From assembly GCF_000785435.2 (NCBI RefSeq), contig NZ_JTDB02000002.1, positions 908,272 through 972,271 on the forward strand: a stretch of DNA of 64,000 nt, read 5' to 3'. Positions 1 to 9,765 of this stretch are shown piece by piece. The notes under the pieces were generated by a model that saw nothing but the letters and a program-made list of their open reading frames with translations, was not told where the DNA came from and did no database searches. The translations under genes and the position numbers were made by a program. The DNA is from Paraburkholderia sacchari (GTDB taxonomy: Bacteria > Pseudomonadota > Gammaproteobacteria > Burkholderiales > Burkholderiaceae). Position 1 is the first letter of the stretch. Each line of letters starts with the position of its first letter.

Positions 1-1469
1 CGCACGCGGCGCTCGCCCAGGCGCTGGCCGCGCTCGACGAACAGCGCGATGTCGCGCGGCCGCTGCGCCAGGCGGCGCGCGCGTTGCGCGACGCGGGCTG
101 GTTCGCGGCGGCGCGCTTTGCGGATACGTTGCTGCTGGCCTCGCCGCTCGCGCTGGCGGCATCGGTGCCCGCGCCGCCGCCGCCCGGCATGCCGCCGCGG
201 CCCGCGCACGAACACGATGGAGCAGATGAGGGCCACATTCGCGAGGCCTTTCGCGATGCGCTGATCGATCTGGTCGGCGCGCTCGAGCGTCACAATCTGC
301 GTGAACTGGCGTGCTCGCCGGTGCTGTATGCGCGCCAGCGCGTGCTGTTCGAGGCGCTCGCCTCGCATGGGGCTGGCGTCGTGCTTGCTTACGAGGATGT
401 CGCGCTGTCTGGTCGGCCCATTGCGGTCGCCACGCTGGCCGCGCAACCGGGGCAGCGGCTCGCGCAGATTCGGGCGCGCTACGAGGCGGCCTTGCTGCCC
501 GCGTTGAAGGCGCGCATGGCCAACGGCAGCCGTGCGGCGGAGCAGTTCGCGCAGGCCGCGTTCGGCGAGTTGGACGCGTGCATCGCGGAGCTCGCGAGCG
601 CCGATGTCTACGACTTCTGGCGTCTTGCCTCCGCTTGCGCCCGGGTGCTGCGCAACGGCGTGACGATCTGGGGCGATGGCCCCATGCGCTCGTTTTACGC
701 GCGTTGCAATCTGCTGATTGCCGAGCAGGCGCGCGGCCTGCGCGTTGCACCTCAGTCGTTCGTGTGCGTGGCGCTGGCGGTGTTGTGGCGCGATTACGCG
801 CTCTTCGGCGCCGCAGCGGAAGATACCGCCGATGTCGATCTGCTGCTCGACTACGGCCTGACCGTGGATTGGCACGTTGCGGGCACCCAGGCCTCCGAGG
901 CGTTGTGGGAGGCGGGCAGCGCGCAGGCCGATGCGCTGGCGGCGCGCGTGGCGCCCACGCGCGAGCTGGGTGCGCTTGTGGTGAACGGCAACGCGTACGA
1001 AGATTTCCTGCAGACCGCCGATGCCGCCATGCTGGAGCTTGGCACGGCGTCTCGCGCACTGTCGCTGCGGCCTGCGGGTGCGCCCGTGGATTGCGCGGCG
1101 GCGCTTGTAGCGGCGGATGCGGCGTATCGCATCGGCGCGGCGGCGTGGGCGCTCGGGCTTGGCCACGTGGGCCTGCTCTCCGACGCGCTCGGCCTTGCCT
1201 GGCGGCGCACCGCGCACGCGGCGGCTGGCGGGGCGCGGGGGGCGCAGGGGGCGCAAGCAGCGTCGGGCTACGTGGCCGTGGAAGCACCGGGCGCGCAGGC
1301 GATCGAACACGCCAACGAGGCGCTGCGCGCGATGTTGCACAAGGTGGCGGCGGGCGTCGCGCAACCCGATGCGAGCGCGGCGGTGCGCGCCCTTGGCGCG
1401 GCAATTGCGGCGGGCGCAACCAGTGGTGTTGGCGAAGCGGGCGCGGCGGCGCAACTCGCGCCGCGTTGA
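1..1469 (+). CDS. C-terminal part of a large unassigned protein (degenerate Hpt/ChpA-FimL-like?), 5' end outside window
   Basis: The reading frame is open from the first complete codon (position 3) to a TGA at 1467-1469, so the gene starts upstream of the window; the TTG at 84 is probably not its start. The product is alanine-rich and all-helical in character, with no signal peptide or membrane segment in the visible part. Around residues 345-375 of the visible part there is a helix pair resembling the histidine-phosphotransfer fold (a run like AYRIGAAAWALGLGHVGLL), but the phosphorylatable His is replaced by Tyr. In related genomes the genes upstream of yqgE often belong to a PilG/PilH/PilJ-ChpA twitching-motility cluster, so a degenerate ChpA- or FimL-like scaffold is a reasonable guess. 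It is not established here. The last ~100 residues are low-complexity Ala/Gly. Confidence 0.5.
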   Translation, partial: HAALAQALAALDEQRDVARPLRQAARALRDAGWFAAARFADTLLLASPLALAASVPAPPPPGMPPRPAHEHDGADEGHIREAFRDALIDLVGALERHNLRELACSPVLYARQRVLFEALASHGAGVVLAYEDVALSGRPIAVATLAAQPGQRLAQIRARYEAALLPALKARMANGSRAAEQFAQAAFGELDACIAELASADVYDFWRLASACARVLRNGVTIWGDGPMRSFYARCNLLIAEQARGLRVAPQSFVCVALAVLWRDYALFGAAAEDTADVDLLLDYGLTVDWHVAGTQASEALWEAGSAQADALAARVAPTRELGALVVNGNAYEDFLQTADAAMLELGTASRALSLRPAGAPVDCAAALVAADAAYRIGAAAWALGLGHVGLLSDALGLAWRRTAHAAAGGARGAQGAQAASGYVAVEAPGAQAIEHANEALRAMLHKVAAGVAQPDASAAVRALGAAIAAGATSGVGEAGAAAQLAPR

Positions 1470-1643
1470 AGCGCATCGCTTTGTCCGGCGTGCGTTGGCG
1501 CACAGGTGCGTCCACATACGCCTCGGCGGCCATGCCGCCGGGTCGGCTGCGCGTGATAGAGTGATCACCTAATTGCTACGGAGCGCTGGAAAGTGCGTTG
1601 AGGCCAGCCGCCGTTCCGTATCGTCTTTGCTAGAATTCAAACC

Positions 1644-2222
1644 ATGTCCAAGAGTAACGATCGCATCAATCTGACCAACCAGTTCCTGATCGCCATGCCG
1701 AACATGGCGGACCCCACGTTTTCAGGAACGGTGGTCTACCTTTGCGATCATTCCGAGCGCGGCGCGCTCGGCCTCGTGATCAATCGTCCTACCGATATCG
1801 ATCTGGAAGCGCTGTTCTCGCGTATCGACCTCAAGCTCGAAATCGAACCGCTGCTGCACGTGCCCGTCTATTTCGGCGGCCCGGTGCAGACCGAGCGCGG
1901 CTTCGTCCTGCACGCGCCCAAGACCGGCACGAACTACACCTCGTCGATGTCGGTGCCCGGCGGCCTCGAAATGACCACCTCGAAGGACGTGCTCGAAGCC
2001 GTCGCCAGCGGCACCGGACCCGAGCAGTTCCTGCTCACGCTCGGCCACGCCGGCTGGGGCGCGGGCCAGCTCGAAGACGAAATCTCGAAGAACGGCTGGC
2101 TCACAGTCGAAGCCGATCCGAAGATCGTGTTCGACGTGCCCGCCGAAGAGCGCTTCGAAGCGGCGCTCGCGCTGCTCGGCATTTCGTCGACGATGCTTTC
2201 GGGCGAGGCGGGCCACGCATGA
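1644..2222 (+). CDS. yqgE: YqgE/AlgH family protein (UPF0301)
   Basis: 192 residues, the normal length for the DUF179/AlgH family. The N-terminal [23 protein letters not shown] stretch and the following [14 protein letters not shown] segment are family hallmarks, as is [14 protein letters not shown] near residue 135. The biochemical function is unknown; in Pseudomonas the homologue AlgH was linked to alginate regulation. The stop codon overlaps the ruvX start (ATGA), so the two are translationally coupled, as in many betaproteobacteria. No clear Shine-Dalgarno precedes the ATG. A TAGAAT hexamer at 1631-1636 lies just upstream but has no convincing -35 partner. Confidence 0.93.
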   Translation: MSKSNDRINLTNQFLIAMPNMADPTFSGTVVYLCDHSERGALGLVINRPTDIDLEALFSRIDLKLEIEPLLHVPVYFGGPVQTERGFVLHAPKTGTNYTSSMSVPGGLEMTTSKDVLEAVASGTGPEQFLLTLGHAGWGAGQLEDEISKNGWLTVEADPKIVFDVPAEERFEAALALLGISSTMLSGEAGHA

Positions 2223-2662
2223 GCGTGGCGGCAGGGCGAGGGCGAGGCGCTGCCGAGGCGACCTTGCTGGCGTTCGACTACGGCGAGAAACGCATTGGCG
2301 TGGCGCTCGGCAATGCGCTCACGCGCAGCGCCCGCGCGCTCACCGTGATCCAGAACCGCAGCATCGACTATCGCTTCGAAGCCGTCAGCGCGCTGCTGCG
2401 CGAATGGCAACCCGATCTGCTCGTGGTGGGCCTGCCGTGTCATCCCGACGGCACGCCGCACGTCATGACGAAGCTGGCCAAACGCTTCGGCAATCAACTG
2501 AACGGCCGCTTCAATCTGCCCGTGGTCTGGGTGGACGAGCGCTATTCCTCCGTCGATGCCGAAGCGCGCCTGCGCGAACGCGGCGAGCGCGCCGAGCATG
2601 TGGACGCCGAAGCGGCCTGCGTGATCCTCCAGCAGTACCTCGACGAAAACACGCCCCAATAA
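2219..2662 (+). CDS. ruvX: RuvX/YqgF Holliday-junction resolvase-like nuclease
   Basis: 147 residues, RNase H-like fold. The catalytic Asp sits in [13 protein letters not shown] (D20), followed by the VVGLP motif near residue 73, VDERYSS near residue 109 and a late acidic residue in the EHVDAEAA segment, all conserved in YqgF. The family acts in 16S rRNA 5' pre-processing and/or junction resolution and is nearly universal in bacteria. The ATG at 2219 overlaps the yqgE stop by four bases. Upstream in-frame ATGs would run inside yqgE and are rejected. The next gene, pyrR, starts 8 bp after the stop. Confidence 0.93.
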   Translation: MSVAAGRGRGAAEATLLAFDYGEKRIGVALGNALTRSARALTVIQNRSIDYRFEAVSALLREWQPDLLVVGLPCHPDGTPHVMTKLAKRFGNQLNGRFNLPVVWVDERYSSVDAEARLRERGERAEHVDAEAACVILQQYLDENTPQ

Positions 2663-2670
2663 TTCCCGTG

Positions 2671-3195
2671 ATGAACACACCCGACGCCGAGGCGCTGTAC
2701 CGCGCCGTTCTCGAGCAGATTCGCGCGGCTTACCCGGCCGACACGTTCGGTGCGCCCGATGGCATGGCGATTGCCGGCATCCATAGCGGCGGCGCATGGC
2801 TGGCCGAACGGCTCGCGCACGACCTTGGAGCCACGCAATGGGGCGTGGTGAACGTCGCGCTGCATCGCGACGATTACGCGAAGAAGGGCCTGCACAGCCA
2901 GGCGAGCCCGACCGCGCTGCCGTTCGAAGTGGAAGGCCGCCGCATCCTGCTCGTCGACGACGTGCTGCACACCGGGCGCACCGTGCGCGCGGCGCTCAAC
3001 GAACTCTACGACTATGGCCGGCCCGCTTCGGTCGAGCTGGCCGTGCTCGTCGACCGCGGCGGGCGCGAGTTGCCCGTGGCGGCGCGCTTCACCGGCGGCG
3101 AGATGCGGCAGGCGGACCCGGAGTCGACGCTCGTGCTCGAGCGCGCCGACGATGGCCGCTTCGCGTTGCGCATCGAACCGCGCGAGGCGCACTGA
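2671..3195 (+). CDS. pyrR: PyrR bifunctional pyrimidine regulator / uracil phosphoribosyltransferase
   Basis: 174 residues. The PRPP-binding signature is ILLVDDVLHTGRTVRAAL (residues ~92-109), and the N-terminal half has the GIHSGGAWLAERL phosphate loop region typical of PyrR rather than plain UPRT. In Bacillus PyrR is an mRNA-binding attenuator; in proteobacteria the RNA-binding role is less clear and the enzyme may mainly salvage uracil. It lies directly upstream of pyrB and the pseudo-dihydroorotase gene, consistent with a pyrimidine operon. The start at 2671 is chosen because upstream in-frame codons overlap ruvX. I could not find a convincing anti-terminator/terminator pair in the 151-bp pyrR-pyrB gap, which instead carries a short direct repeat (TGAGCGAAGCC twice, near 3219-3240). 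Confidence 0.92.
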   Translation: MNTPDAEALYRAVLEQIRAAYPADTFGAPDGMAIAGIHSGGAWLAERLAHDLGATQWGVVNVALHRDDYAKKGLHSQASPTALPFEVEGRRILLVDDVLHTGRTVRAALNELYDYGRPASVELAVLVDRGGRELPVAARFTGGEMRQADPESTLVLERADDGRFALRIEPREAH

Positions 3196-3346
3196 ACCGC
3201 ACTGCCAGAACGAGGCCTGAGCGAAGCCTGAGCGAAGCCATTAAGCACCGCCACGCTCGGGCAACATCACCGAACCCGATACCGATACCAGCGGATCCGC
3301 CGAGACCCGGCCAGATCCAGTCAGACACCCGCGCAGGAATTTCGCG

Positions 3347-4366
3347 ATGAACACACAGCCCACGCCGGCACCAGCCGCACCGGACGACAAGCGCTTTCGC
3401 TACGGTTTCTTGAAGGGCAATCCGCAGCTCACGAAGAACGGCGAACTCAAGCATCTGCTCACGATCGAGGGCCTGCCGCGCGCGATCCTCACGCACATTC
3501 TCGACACCGCCACGCAGTTCGTGAGCGTTACCGACCGCGACGTAAAGAAAGTGCCGCTGTTGCGCGGCAAGTCGGTGTTCAACCTGTTCTTCGAGAACTC
3601 CACGCGCACGCGCACGACCTTCGAGATCGCGGCCAAGCGCCTCTCGGCGGACGTGCTCAACCTGAACATCAACGCCTCGTCTACGAGCAAGGGCGAGTCG
3701 CTGCTCGACACCATCGGCAATCTCTCGGCGATGCACGCCGACATGTTCGTCGTGCGCCACGCGTCGAGCGGCGCGCCGTACCTGATCGCCGAGCATTGCG
3801 CGCCGCACGTGCACGTGATCAACGCCGGCGACGGGCGCCACGCGCACCCGACGCAGGGCCTGCTCGACATGTACACGATCCGCCATTACAAGCGCGACTT
3901 CACGAATCTGCGCGTGGCGATTGTCGGCGACATCCTGCATTCGCGCGTCGCGCGCTCGGACATCCACGCGCTCACCACGCTCGGCGTGCCCGAAGTGCGC
4001 GCGATCGGCCCGCGCACGCTGCTGCCGGGCGGACTCGAGCAGATGGGCGTGCGCGTGTTCCATAACCTCGACGAAGGCTTGAAGGACGTCGACGTCATCA
4101 TCATGCTGCGCCTGCAGAACGAGCGCATGAGCGGGGCGCTGCTGCCATCGGCGCAGGAGTACTTCAAGAGCTGGGGCTTGACGCCCGAGCGGCTCGCGCT
4201 CGCCGCGCCCGATGCGATCGTGATGCACCCGGGGCCGATGAACCGCGGCGTTGAAATCGATTCGCAGGTCGCGGACGGCCCGCAGTCGGTGATCCTCAAC
4301 CAGGTGAGCTTCGGCATTGCGGTGCGCATGGCGGTGATGGGCATCGTCGCCGGTAATAACGAATGA
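3347..4366 (+). CDS. pyrB: Aspartate carbamoyltransferase catalytic chain
   Basis: 339 residues; first committed step of pyrimidine synthesis (carbamoyl phosphate + aspartate). The carbamoyl-phosphate loop [12 protein letters not shown] (residues 82-93), the [12 protein letters not shown] lid loop, and [12 protein letters not shown] are all intact. The protein is longer at the N terminus (about 30 residues, Pro/Ala-rich then [11 protein letters not shown]) than E. coli PyrB. This is the class A form, which in Pseudomonas forms a dodecamer with an inactive DHOase (PyrX). The gene after it encodes exactly such a partner and overlaps or nearly abuts its stop. No pyrI-like regulatory chain is present. 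Confidence 0.97.
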   Translation: MNTQPTPAPAAPDDKRFRYGFLKGNPQLTKNGELKHLLTIEGLPRAILTHILDTATQFVSVTDRDVKKVPLLRGKSVFNLFFENSTRTRTTFEIAAKRLSADVLNLNINASSTSKGESLLDTIGNLSAMHADMFVVRHASSGAPYLIAEHCAPHVHVINAGDGRHAHPTQGLLDMYTIRHYKRDFTNLRVAIVGDILHSRVARSDIHALTTLGVPEVRAIGPRTLLPGGLEQMGVRVFHNLDEGLKDVDVIIMLRLQNERMSGALLPSAQEYFKSWGLTPERLALAAPDAIVMHPGPMNRGVEIDSQVADGPQSVILNQVSFGIAVRMAVMGIVAGNNE

Positions 4367-4392
4367 ACGGGCGAGAACTACAAGGGCAGCGC

Positions 4393-5691
4393 ATGAAGAT
4401 TCACATTCAAGGCGGCACGCTGATCGATCCAGCCAATGTGTCGGCAGGAACCGAAACGCAGCAGGACGTGTACATCGCGGACGGCAAGATTGCCGCGCTC
4501 GGCGCCGCGCCTGCCGGCTTTCACGCGGACCGAACGCTCGACGCGAAGGGCCTCATGGTCGCGCCGGGTCTCGTCGACCTGAGCGCGCGGCTGCGCGAGC
4601 CGGGCTACGAGCACAAGGCCACGCTCGACTCGGAAATGAACGCGGCGCTCGCGGGCGGCGTGACGAGCCTCGTGTGCCCGCCCGACACCGATCCGGTGCT
4701 CGACGAAGCGGGCCTGGTCGAGATGCTCAAGTACCGCGCGGGCAAGCTCGAACGCGCGCATGTATATCCGCTCGGCGCGCTCACGGTCGGCCTGAAGGGC
4801 GACGTGATCACCGAGATGGTTTCGCTCACCGAAGCCGGCTGCATCGGCTTCACGCAGGCCGACAAGCCGATCGCCGACACGCAGGTCCTGCTGCGCGCGC
4901 TTCAGTACGCGAGCACCTACGGCTACGCCGTGTGGCTGCGCCCCCAGGACGCGTATCTCGCGAAGGGCGGTGTGGCCGCAAGCGGAGCGCTGGCTTCGCG
5001 GCTCGGGCTTTCGGGCGTGCCGGTGAGCGCGGAAACCATCGCGCTCTTCACGCTCTTCGAGCTGATGCGCGTGACGGGCGCGCGCGTGCACGTTCAGCAT
5101 CTTTCGTCGGCGGCGGGCGTTGAGCTCATGCGCGCGGCGAAGGCCGAAGGCCTGCCCGTGACCTGCGACGTCACGGCCAACCACGTGCATCTGATCGACA
5201 TGGACATCGGCTATTTCGATGCCCAGTTCCGGCTCGACCCGCCGCTGCGCCAGCAACGCGACCGCGAGGCGATTCGCGCGGGTCTCGCCGATGGCACCAT
5301 CGACGCGATCTGTTCGCAGCACACCCCCGTGGACGACGACGAGAAGCTGCTGCCGTTCGCCGAAGCCACGCCGGGCGCGAGCGGGCTCGAACTGCTGCTG
5401 TCGCTTACGGTGAAGTGGGCGCAGGAAGCAGGGGTGCCGCTTGCGAAGGCACTGGCGCGCATCACTTCGGCGCCTGCCGGCGTGATGCGGCGAGAGGCAG
5501 GGCGACTTGCCGTAGGCGCGCCCGCCGACCTCTGCGTGTTCGATACGAACGCGCACTGGCGCGTCGAGCCGCGCGCGCTCAAGAGCCAGGGGCACAATAC
5601 GCCGTTCCTCGGCTACGAACTGCCCGCCGTGGTGCGCGCAACGCTGGTGGCGGGGCGCATCGGCTTCGAGCGCGACGCCGGACATCATTGA
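4393..5691 (+). CDS. pyrX: Dihydroorotase-like non-catalytic ATCase subunit (PyrX/PyrC')
   Basis: 432 residues, amidohydrolase fold of class I dihydroorotases. The HxH metal-binding motif is replaced (DLSARLREPG at ~62-71 where active enzymes have D-x-H-x-H-x-R), and the C-terminal catalytic Asp motif reads SQHTPV (~308) instead of D-H-x-P. It therefore should not bind the zinc pair or hydrolyse dihydroorotate. Known Pseudomonas PyrC' proteins with the same losses are structural partners of PyrB. An alternative ATG at 4363 overlaps the pyrB stop (ATGA) and would add ten residues. I prefer 4393 because it has an AAGGGCAG ribosome-site-like sequence just upstream and begins with the conserved beta strand (MKIHIQGG). 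A functional PyrC must be encoded elsewhere. Confidence 0.88.
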   Translation: MKIHIQGGTLIDPANVSAGTETQQDVYIADGKIAALGAAPAGFHADRTLDAKGLMVAPGLVDLSARLREPGYEHKATLDSEMNAALAGGVTSLVCPPDTDPVLDEAGLVEMLKYRAGKLERAHVYPLGALTVGLKGDVITEMVSLTEAGCIGFTQADKPIADTQVLLRALQYASTYGYAVWLRPQDAYLAKGGVAASGALASRLGLSGVPVSAETIALFTLFELMRVTGARVHVQHLSSAAGVELMRAAKAEGLPVTCDVTANHVHLIDMDIGYFDAQFRLDPPLRQQRDREAIRAGLADGTIDAICSQHTPVDDDEKLLPFAEATPGASGLELLLSLTVKWAQEAGVPLAKALARITSAPAGVMRREAGRLAVGAPADLCVFDTNAHWRVEPRALKSQGHNTPFLGYELPAVVRATLVAGRIGFERDAGHH

Positions 5692-5736
5692 GGCTCATCG
5701 AGCGCACTCGCGACCGCCATCGACATTCATATCCCC

Positions 5737-6516
5737 ATGAGGCTCTTTATACGCAAAGCCCGGCTGCTCGGGCACCTGCTGCGCGGCGCCTGGACCGTCG
5801 GCGTGCGCTTTCCGCGCGCGACGCCCCAAGCGCGCCACGCCATGAACCGCGCCTGGTCGCGCCGGATGCTCGAACTGTGCGGCATGAAGATCGTCGTGCA
5901 TAACGACGCGGCGCGGCTCGACGCGGGCGCGCTCGTCGTGAGCAATCACATTTCGTGGATCGACATCTACGTGATCAACGCGTGGCGGCCGACGCCGTTC
6001 GTCTCGAAGGCCGAGATCCGCCATTGGCCGCTGATCGGCTGGTTCGCGCAGAATCTGGACACCGTGTTCATCGAGCGCGAGAGGCGCAGCGACGCGCACC
6101 GCATCATGCACGAACTGGCGGCGCGCCTTGGGCGCGGCGAACTGATGTGCGTGTTCCCGGAGGGTACGACCACCGACGGCCTCGCGATCAAGCCGTTTCA
6201 CGCAAATATGTTCCAGGCGCCAGTGTCGGCGGGCGCGCCGGTGCAGCCCATCTGCATCCTCTATGAAGACGCGCTGGGGCGGCAGTCGGCCGCACCAGCG
6301 TATATCGACGATGTCTCGCTCAAAGAGTCGCTCGATATGTTGCTCAAGGCCGGGCCGATTACGGCGCATGTGTATGTATGCGAGGCGATCGAGCCGGGCG
6401 ATGATCGCCGCAGGCTCGCGGCGCAAGCGCACGGCGCGGTGGGGGAGGCGCTGGAGGTGCTGCGCTCGCCGGCGCGGGTGGATCGGCAGGGGCTGCGCAG
6501 CGGGGTTGACGCTTAA
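5737..6516 (+). CDS. plsC: 1-acyl-sn-glycerol-3-phosphate acyltransferase (PlsC family)
   Basis: 259 residues. The acyltransferase block I is NHISWID (H71, D76) and block III is FPEGTTTDG (~139-147), with the block II/IV elements SKAEIRHWPLIGW and PVQPICI in place. It would acylate lysophosphatidic acid (or an ornithine lysolipid in related sub-families) at the inner membrane. An N-terminal amphipathic/hydrophobic helix lies before the catalytic domain. The gene follows the pyr genes by 45 bp on the same strand and may be co-transcribed. Its substrate cannot be told from sequence. Confidence 0.9.
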   Translation: MRLFIRKARLLGHLLRGAWTVGVRFPRATPQARHAMNRAWSRRMLELCGMKIVVHNDAARLDAGALVVSNHISWIDIYVINAWRPTPFVSKAEIRHWPLIGWFAQNLDTVFIERERRSDAHRIMHELAARLGRGELMCVFPEGTTTDGLAIKPFHANMFQAPVSAGAPVQPICILYEDALGRQSAAPAYIDDVSLKESLDMLLKAGPITAHVYVCEAIEPGDDRRRLAAQAHGAVGEALEVLRSPARVDRQGLRSGVDA

Positions 6517-6541
6517 GGCAGGGCGCTTGCGCGCCGCGCGT

Positions 6542-7393
6542 TCAGCCCGAGACCGCGCGGCAGCTCGAGCAGGGTACCTGGGTGAGCACGCGCTGATCGG
6601 GATCGGCTTGCAGGCTGACCGCCGAAAGATGCGCGCCCCAAACGCAGCCCGAGTCCAGGCCGATCAGGTTTTCGCGCAACGTGAGGCCAAGCGCCGCCCA
6701 ATGGCCGAACACCACGGTGGCGTTATCGGTCTTGCGTCCAGGCGCGTCGAACCACGGCATAAAACCTGGAGGAGCGGAATCGAGCCCGCCGCTCGTGGAG
6801 AAGTCCATGACGCCATCGGCGTTGCAAAAGCGCATGCGCGTAAGCGCGCTGCAGGTGATGCGCAGCCGCTCGATCCCCTTCAGATTCTTCGACCAGCGGC
6901 TCGGCTCGTTGCCGTAGAGGCCGGCCAGCACTTCTTTCCAGTTGTCGCCACGCAACGCCTTTTCGAAGTCGCGCGCGAGTTCCAGCGTGAGTTCCACATC
7001 CCATTGCGGCAGCACGCCGGCGTGCACCATCAGCATGCCCTGGTCGTAATGCGCGATCGGACGATGGCGCACCCAGTGCAGAAGATCCTCGGCATCGGGA
7101 GCGCTGAGGATGTCGTCGATGGTGTCGCCCTTTTTCGACTTGCGGATGCCCGCCGACACCGAAAGCAGGTGCAGATCGTGATTGCCGAGCACCGCCACCG
7201 CGCGGTCGCCGAGCGCGATTACCTCGCGCAGCGTCTCCAGCGAATCGGGGCCGCGATTGATGAGGTCGCCCGCGAACCAGAGCGGGGTGTCGGCGGAAGG
7301 GCCGGCCTTGGCAAGCAGTTCGCGAAATGGGGTAAGACAGCCTTGAAGATCGCCAAAAGCGAGAGGCGGCGGAAATGGCGCGTGCGTGGTCAT
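6542..7393 (-). CDS. apaH: Diadenosine tetraphosphatase, symmetrical
   Basis: 283 residues, metallophosphatase fold: GDLQGC (14-19), GDLINRGPDSLETL (43-56) and GNHDLHLL (~78-85) supply the dinuclear metal ligands. The enzyme hydrolyses Ap4A symmetrically to two ADP. I chose the ATG at 7393 because the catalytic strand begins ~12 residues later; a start at 7594 would add 67 residues unrelated to the family. The gene converges with plsC (25 bp apart) and diverges from the rhamnose operon. The length matches the usual ~275-residue enzyme. Confidence 0.95.
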   Translation of the reverse strand: MTTHAPFPPPLAFGDLQGCLTPFRELLAKAGPSADTPLWFAGDLINRGPDSLETLREVIALGDRAVAVLGNHDLHLLSVSAGIRKSKKGDTIDDILSAPDAEDLLHWVRHRPIAHYDQGMLMVHAGVLPQWDVELTLELARDFEKALRGDNWKEVLAGLYGNEPSRWSKNLKGIERLRITCSALTRMRFCNADGVMDFSTSGGLDSAPPGFMPWFDAPGRKTDNATVVFGHWAALGLTLRENLIGLDSGCVWGAHLSAVSLQADPDQRVLTQVPCSSCRAVSG

Positions 7394-7798
7394 CGAAGCG
7401 AAAACAGGTGCGGATAAGCTGCGGGTGAGCGTGACTGTGTCTCGGGGCAAGTAGACGACGGTATCACAGGAAAACGATTGCGGTATGAGCGCGGATGAAT
7501 TGTCTCGTTCGTTTGGGCGCAAATTGACGCAGGCGAGTCGTCGAACCGCAATCGAATATTTGCGCGCTGGAGCGAGAAGGTCAGAAATTGTCAAGCTGTT
7601 TCAAGATGTTAGGGGTATGGCTTTCGCTCAGGCTGCCCGTATAATTGCTGTTACAAAATCAGAGCCAAAGTATGCTGCGTGGATAAAATCAGCCGTTATC
7701 GTGCCTGAAGTCCATTGTTTACAGCATTCTTTCGAGCGTCTGGCCACGGGGATTCGCGCCAGACCAGCCTCCAATCTCGCGTCAAAAAAGGGAGTTCC
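7394..7798. other. Intergenic region between apaH and rfbB, probable promoter of the polysaccharide locus
   Basis: 405 bp between two divergent genes, visibly AT-richer than its flanks. A perfect TATAAT lies at 7640-7645, but at 16-18 bp upstream the hexamer is a poor -35 match, so a promoter here is only a candidate. A frame open from 7485 to 7802 on the plus strand has codon use unlike the neighbours and no recognisable domain; I do not call it a gene. A strong ribosome site (AAAAGGGAGTT) ends the region in front of rfbB. Confidence 0.4.
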
Positions 7799-8860
7799 AT
7801 GATCCTGGTAACGGGCGGTGCCGGCTTTATCGGCGCCAACTTTGTGCTTGACTGGTTCCGTCAATCCGACGAAGCCGTTCTGAACGTAGACAAGCTGACC
7901 TACGCGGGCAATCTTGGAACCTTGCGCTCGCTGCAGGGCAATCCGAATCACGTGTTCGCGCGCGTGGACATCTGTGATCGCGCCGCGCTCGACGCGCTGC
8001 TCGCCGAGCACAAGCCGCGCGCCGTGCTGCATTTCGCGGCGGAAAGCCATGTCGACCGCTCGATCCATGGTCCGGCTGACTTTGTTCAGACCAATGTCGT
8101 CGGCACCTTCACGCTGCTCGAAGCCACGCGCCAGTACTGGAACACCCTGCCCGAGACGGAAAAGGCCGCCTTCCGCTTCCTGCACGTGTCCACGGACGAA
8201 GTGTTCGGTTCGCTTTCGGCTACGGATCCCCAATTCTCGGAAACCACCCCGTACGCCCCGAACAGCCCGTACTCGGCCACCAAGGCCGGCTCGGACCATC
8301 TCGTGCGCGCCTACCACCATACGTACGGGTTGCCGGTGCTCACCACGAACTGCTCGAACAACTACGGTCCGTACCAGTTCCCCGAAAAGCTCATTCCGCT
8401 GATGATTGCCAACGCGCTCGCCGGCAAGCCGCTGCCCGTGTACGGCGACGGCCAGAACGTGCGCGACTGGCTCTATGTGGGCGACCACTGCAGCGCGATC
8501 CGCGAAGTGCTCGCGCGCGGCAAGTCTGGCGAGACCTACAACGTGGGCGGCTGGAACGAGAAGAAGAACCTCGAGGTCGTGCACACGCTGTGCGACCTGC
8601 TCGACGAGATGCGGCCGAAGGCTGCGGGCTCGTATCGCGACCAGATCACCTATGTGACGGATCGCCCCGGCCATGACCGCCGCTACGCGATCGACGCGCG
8701 CAAGCTCGAGCGCGAACTGGGCTGGAAGCCGGCCGAGACGTTCGAAACGGGTCTTGCGAAGACGGTGCGCTGGTACCTGGATAACCAGGCCTGGGCCGAC
8801 GAGGTTGCCTCGGGCGACTACCGCAAGTGGGTCGAAACGAACTACGCGCAGCGCGCGTAA
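7799..8860 (+). CDS. rfbB: dTDP-glucose 4,6-dehydratase
   Basis: 353 residues, extended short-chain dehydrogenase. The NAD loop [10 protein letters not shown] starts at residue 6, STDEVFG follows near 135, and the catalytic YSATK (Y ~158) is intact. It converts dTDP-glucose to dTDP-4-keto-6-deoxyglucose, the second step to dTDP-L-rhamnose. The start at 7799 has a GGGAG ribosome site 7 bp upstream and places the nucleotide-binding strand at the N terminus. First gene of the tight rfbBACD block; rfbA starts 11 bp later. Confidence 0.97.
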   Translation: MILVTGGAGFIGANFVLDWFRQSDEAVLNVDKLTYAGNLGTLRSLQGNPNHVFARVDICDRAALDALLAEHKPRAVLHFAAESHVDRSIHGPADFVQTNVVGTFTLLEATRQYWNTLPETEKAAFRFLHVSTDEVFGSLSATDPQFSETTPYAPNSPYSATKAGSDHLVRAYHHTYGLPVLTTNCSNNYGPYQFPEKLIPLMIANALAGKPLPVYGDGQNVRDWLYVGDHCSAIREVLARGKSGETYNVGGWNEKKNLEVVHTLCDLLDEMRPKAAGSYRDQITYVTDRPGHDRRYAIDARKLERELGWKPAETFETGLAKTVRWYLDNQAWADEVASGDYRKWVETNYAQRA

Positions 8861-8871
8861 GGGCACCCGAC

Positions 8872-9765
8872 ATGGCGCGCAAAGGCATCATTCTCGCCGG
8901 CGGTTCCGGCACGCGGCTCTATCCGATCACCCACGCGGTCTCCAAGCAGCTGCTGCCGGTGTACGACAAGCCGATGATCTACTACCCGCTGTCGACGCTG
9001 ATGGTGGCGGGCATCCGCGACGTGCTCATCATCTCGACGCCGCAGGACACGCCGCGCTTCGAGGCGATGCTCGGCGACGGCAGCCAGTGGGGCATGAACA
9101 TCCAGTACGCGGTACAGCCGTCGCCGGACGGGCTCGCGCAGGCGTTCATCATCGGCCGGGAGTTCGTGGGCAACGACCCGTCGGCGCTGATTCTCGGCGA
9201 CAACATCTTCTACGGCCACGATCTGGCGAAGCAACTCGAGCGCGCGGATGCGCAGGACACGGGCGCGACGGTGTTCGCGTATCACGTGCACGATCCGGAG
9301 CGCTATGGCGTGGTCGAGTTCGACAAGGGCTTCCGGGCGCTGTCGATCGAGGAGAAGCCGGCGCAGCCGCGCTCGAACTATGCGGTGACGGGCCTGTACT
9401 TCTACGACAACCGCGTGTGCGACATCGCGGCGGACATCAAGCCGTCGCCGCGCGGGGAGCTCGAGATCACCGACGTGAACTCGCGCTATCTGAGCGACGG
9501 TGCGCTGAATGTCGAGATCATGGGCCGGGGTTACGCGTGGCTGGATACCGGCACGCATGACTCGCTGATCGAGGCGGCGACGTTCATCGCGACGCTGCAA
9601 AAGCGTCAGGGGCTTGTGGTTGCATGCCCGGAAGAGATTGCGTACCGCCGCCAGTGGATCGATGCGGAGCAGGTGCAGAGGCTTGCCAAGCCGCTTTCGA
9701 AGAACGAGTACGGTAAATATTTGTTGAACATTCTCACGGATCAGGTTGCATGGCCATCACGGTAA
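8872..9765 (+). CDS. rfbA: Glucose-1-phosphate thymidylyltransferase
   Basis: 297 residues. The nucleotidyltransferase signature [11 protein letters not shown] (residues 9-19) and KPMIYYPLS follow the start directly, and the ILGDNIFYG and EEKP motifs are present. It makes dTDP-glucose from dTTP and glucose-1-phosphate and is normally feedback-inhibited by dTDP-rhamnose. Its 3' end overlaps rfbC by 16 bp. Length and order fit the common RmlA. Confidence 0.97.
   Translation: MARKGIILAGGSGTRLYPITHAVSKQLLPVYDKPMIYYPLSTLMVAGIRDVLIISTPQDTPRFEAMLGDGSQWGMNIQYAVQPSPDGLAQAFIIGREFVGNDPSALILGDNIFYGHDLAKQLERADAQDTGATVFAYHVHDPERYGVVEFDKGFRALSIEEKPAQPRSNYAVTGLYFYDNRVCDIAADIKPSPRGELEITDVNSRYLSDGALNVEIMGRGYAWLDTGTHDSLIEAATFIATLQKRQGLVVACPEEIAYRRQWIDAEQVQRLAKPLSKNEYGKYLLNILTDQVAWPSR

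Noticed and set aside
4378..5688. Long minus-strand frame opposite the dihydroorotase-like gene
   Set aside because: Shadow of a GC-rich gene: Arg/His-rich, no domain, while the plus strand has clear family motifs.
7485..7802. 105-codon frame before rfbB
   Set aside because: AT-rich codon pattern with no domain, no ribosome site, and overlap with the rfbB start; more likely leader/promoter DNA.
7628..8866. 412-codon minus-strand frame opposite rfbB
   Set aside because: Shadow frame with no domain; rfbB motifs on the plus strand are unambiguous.
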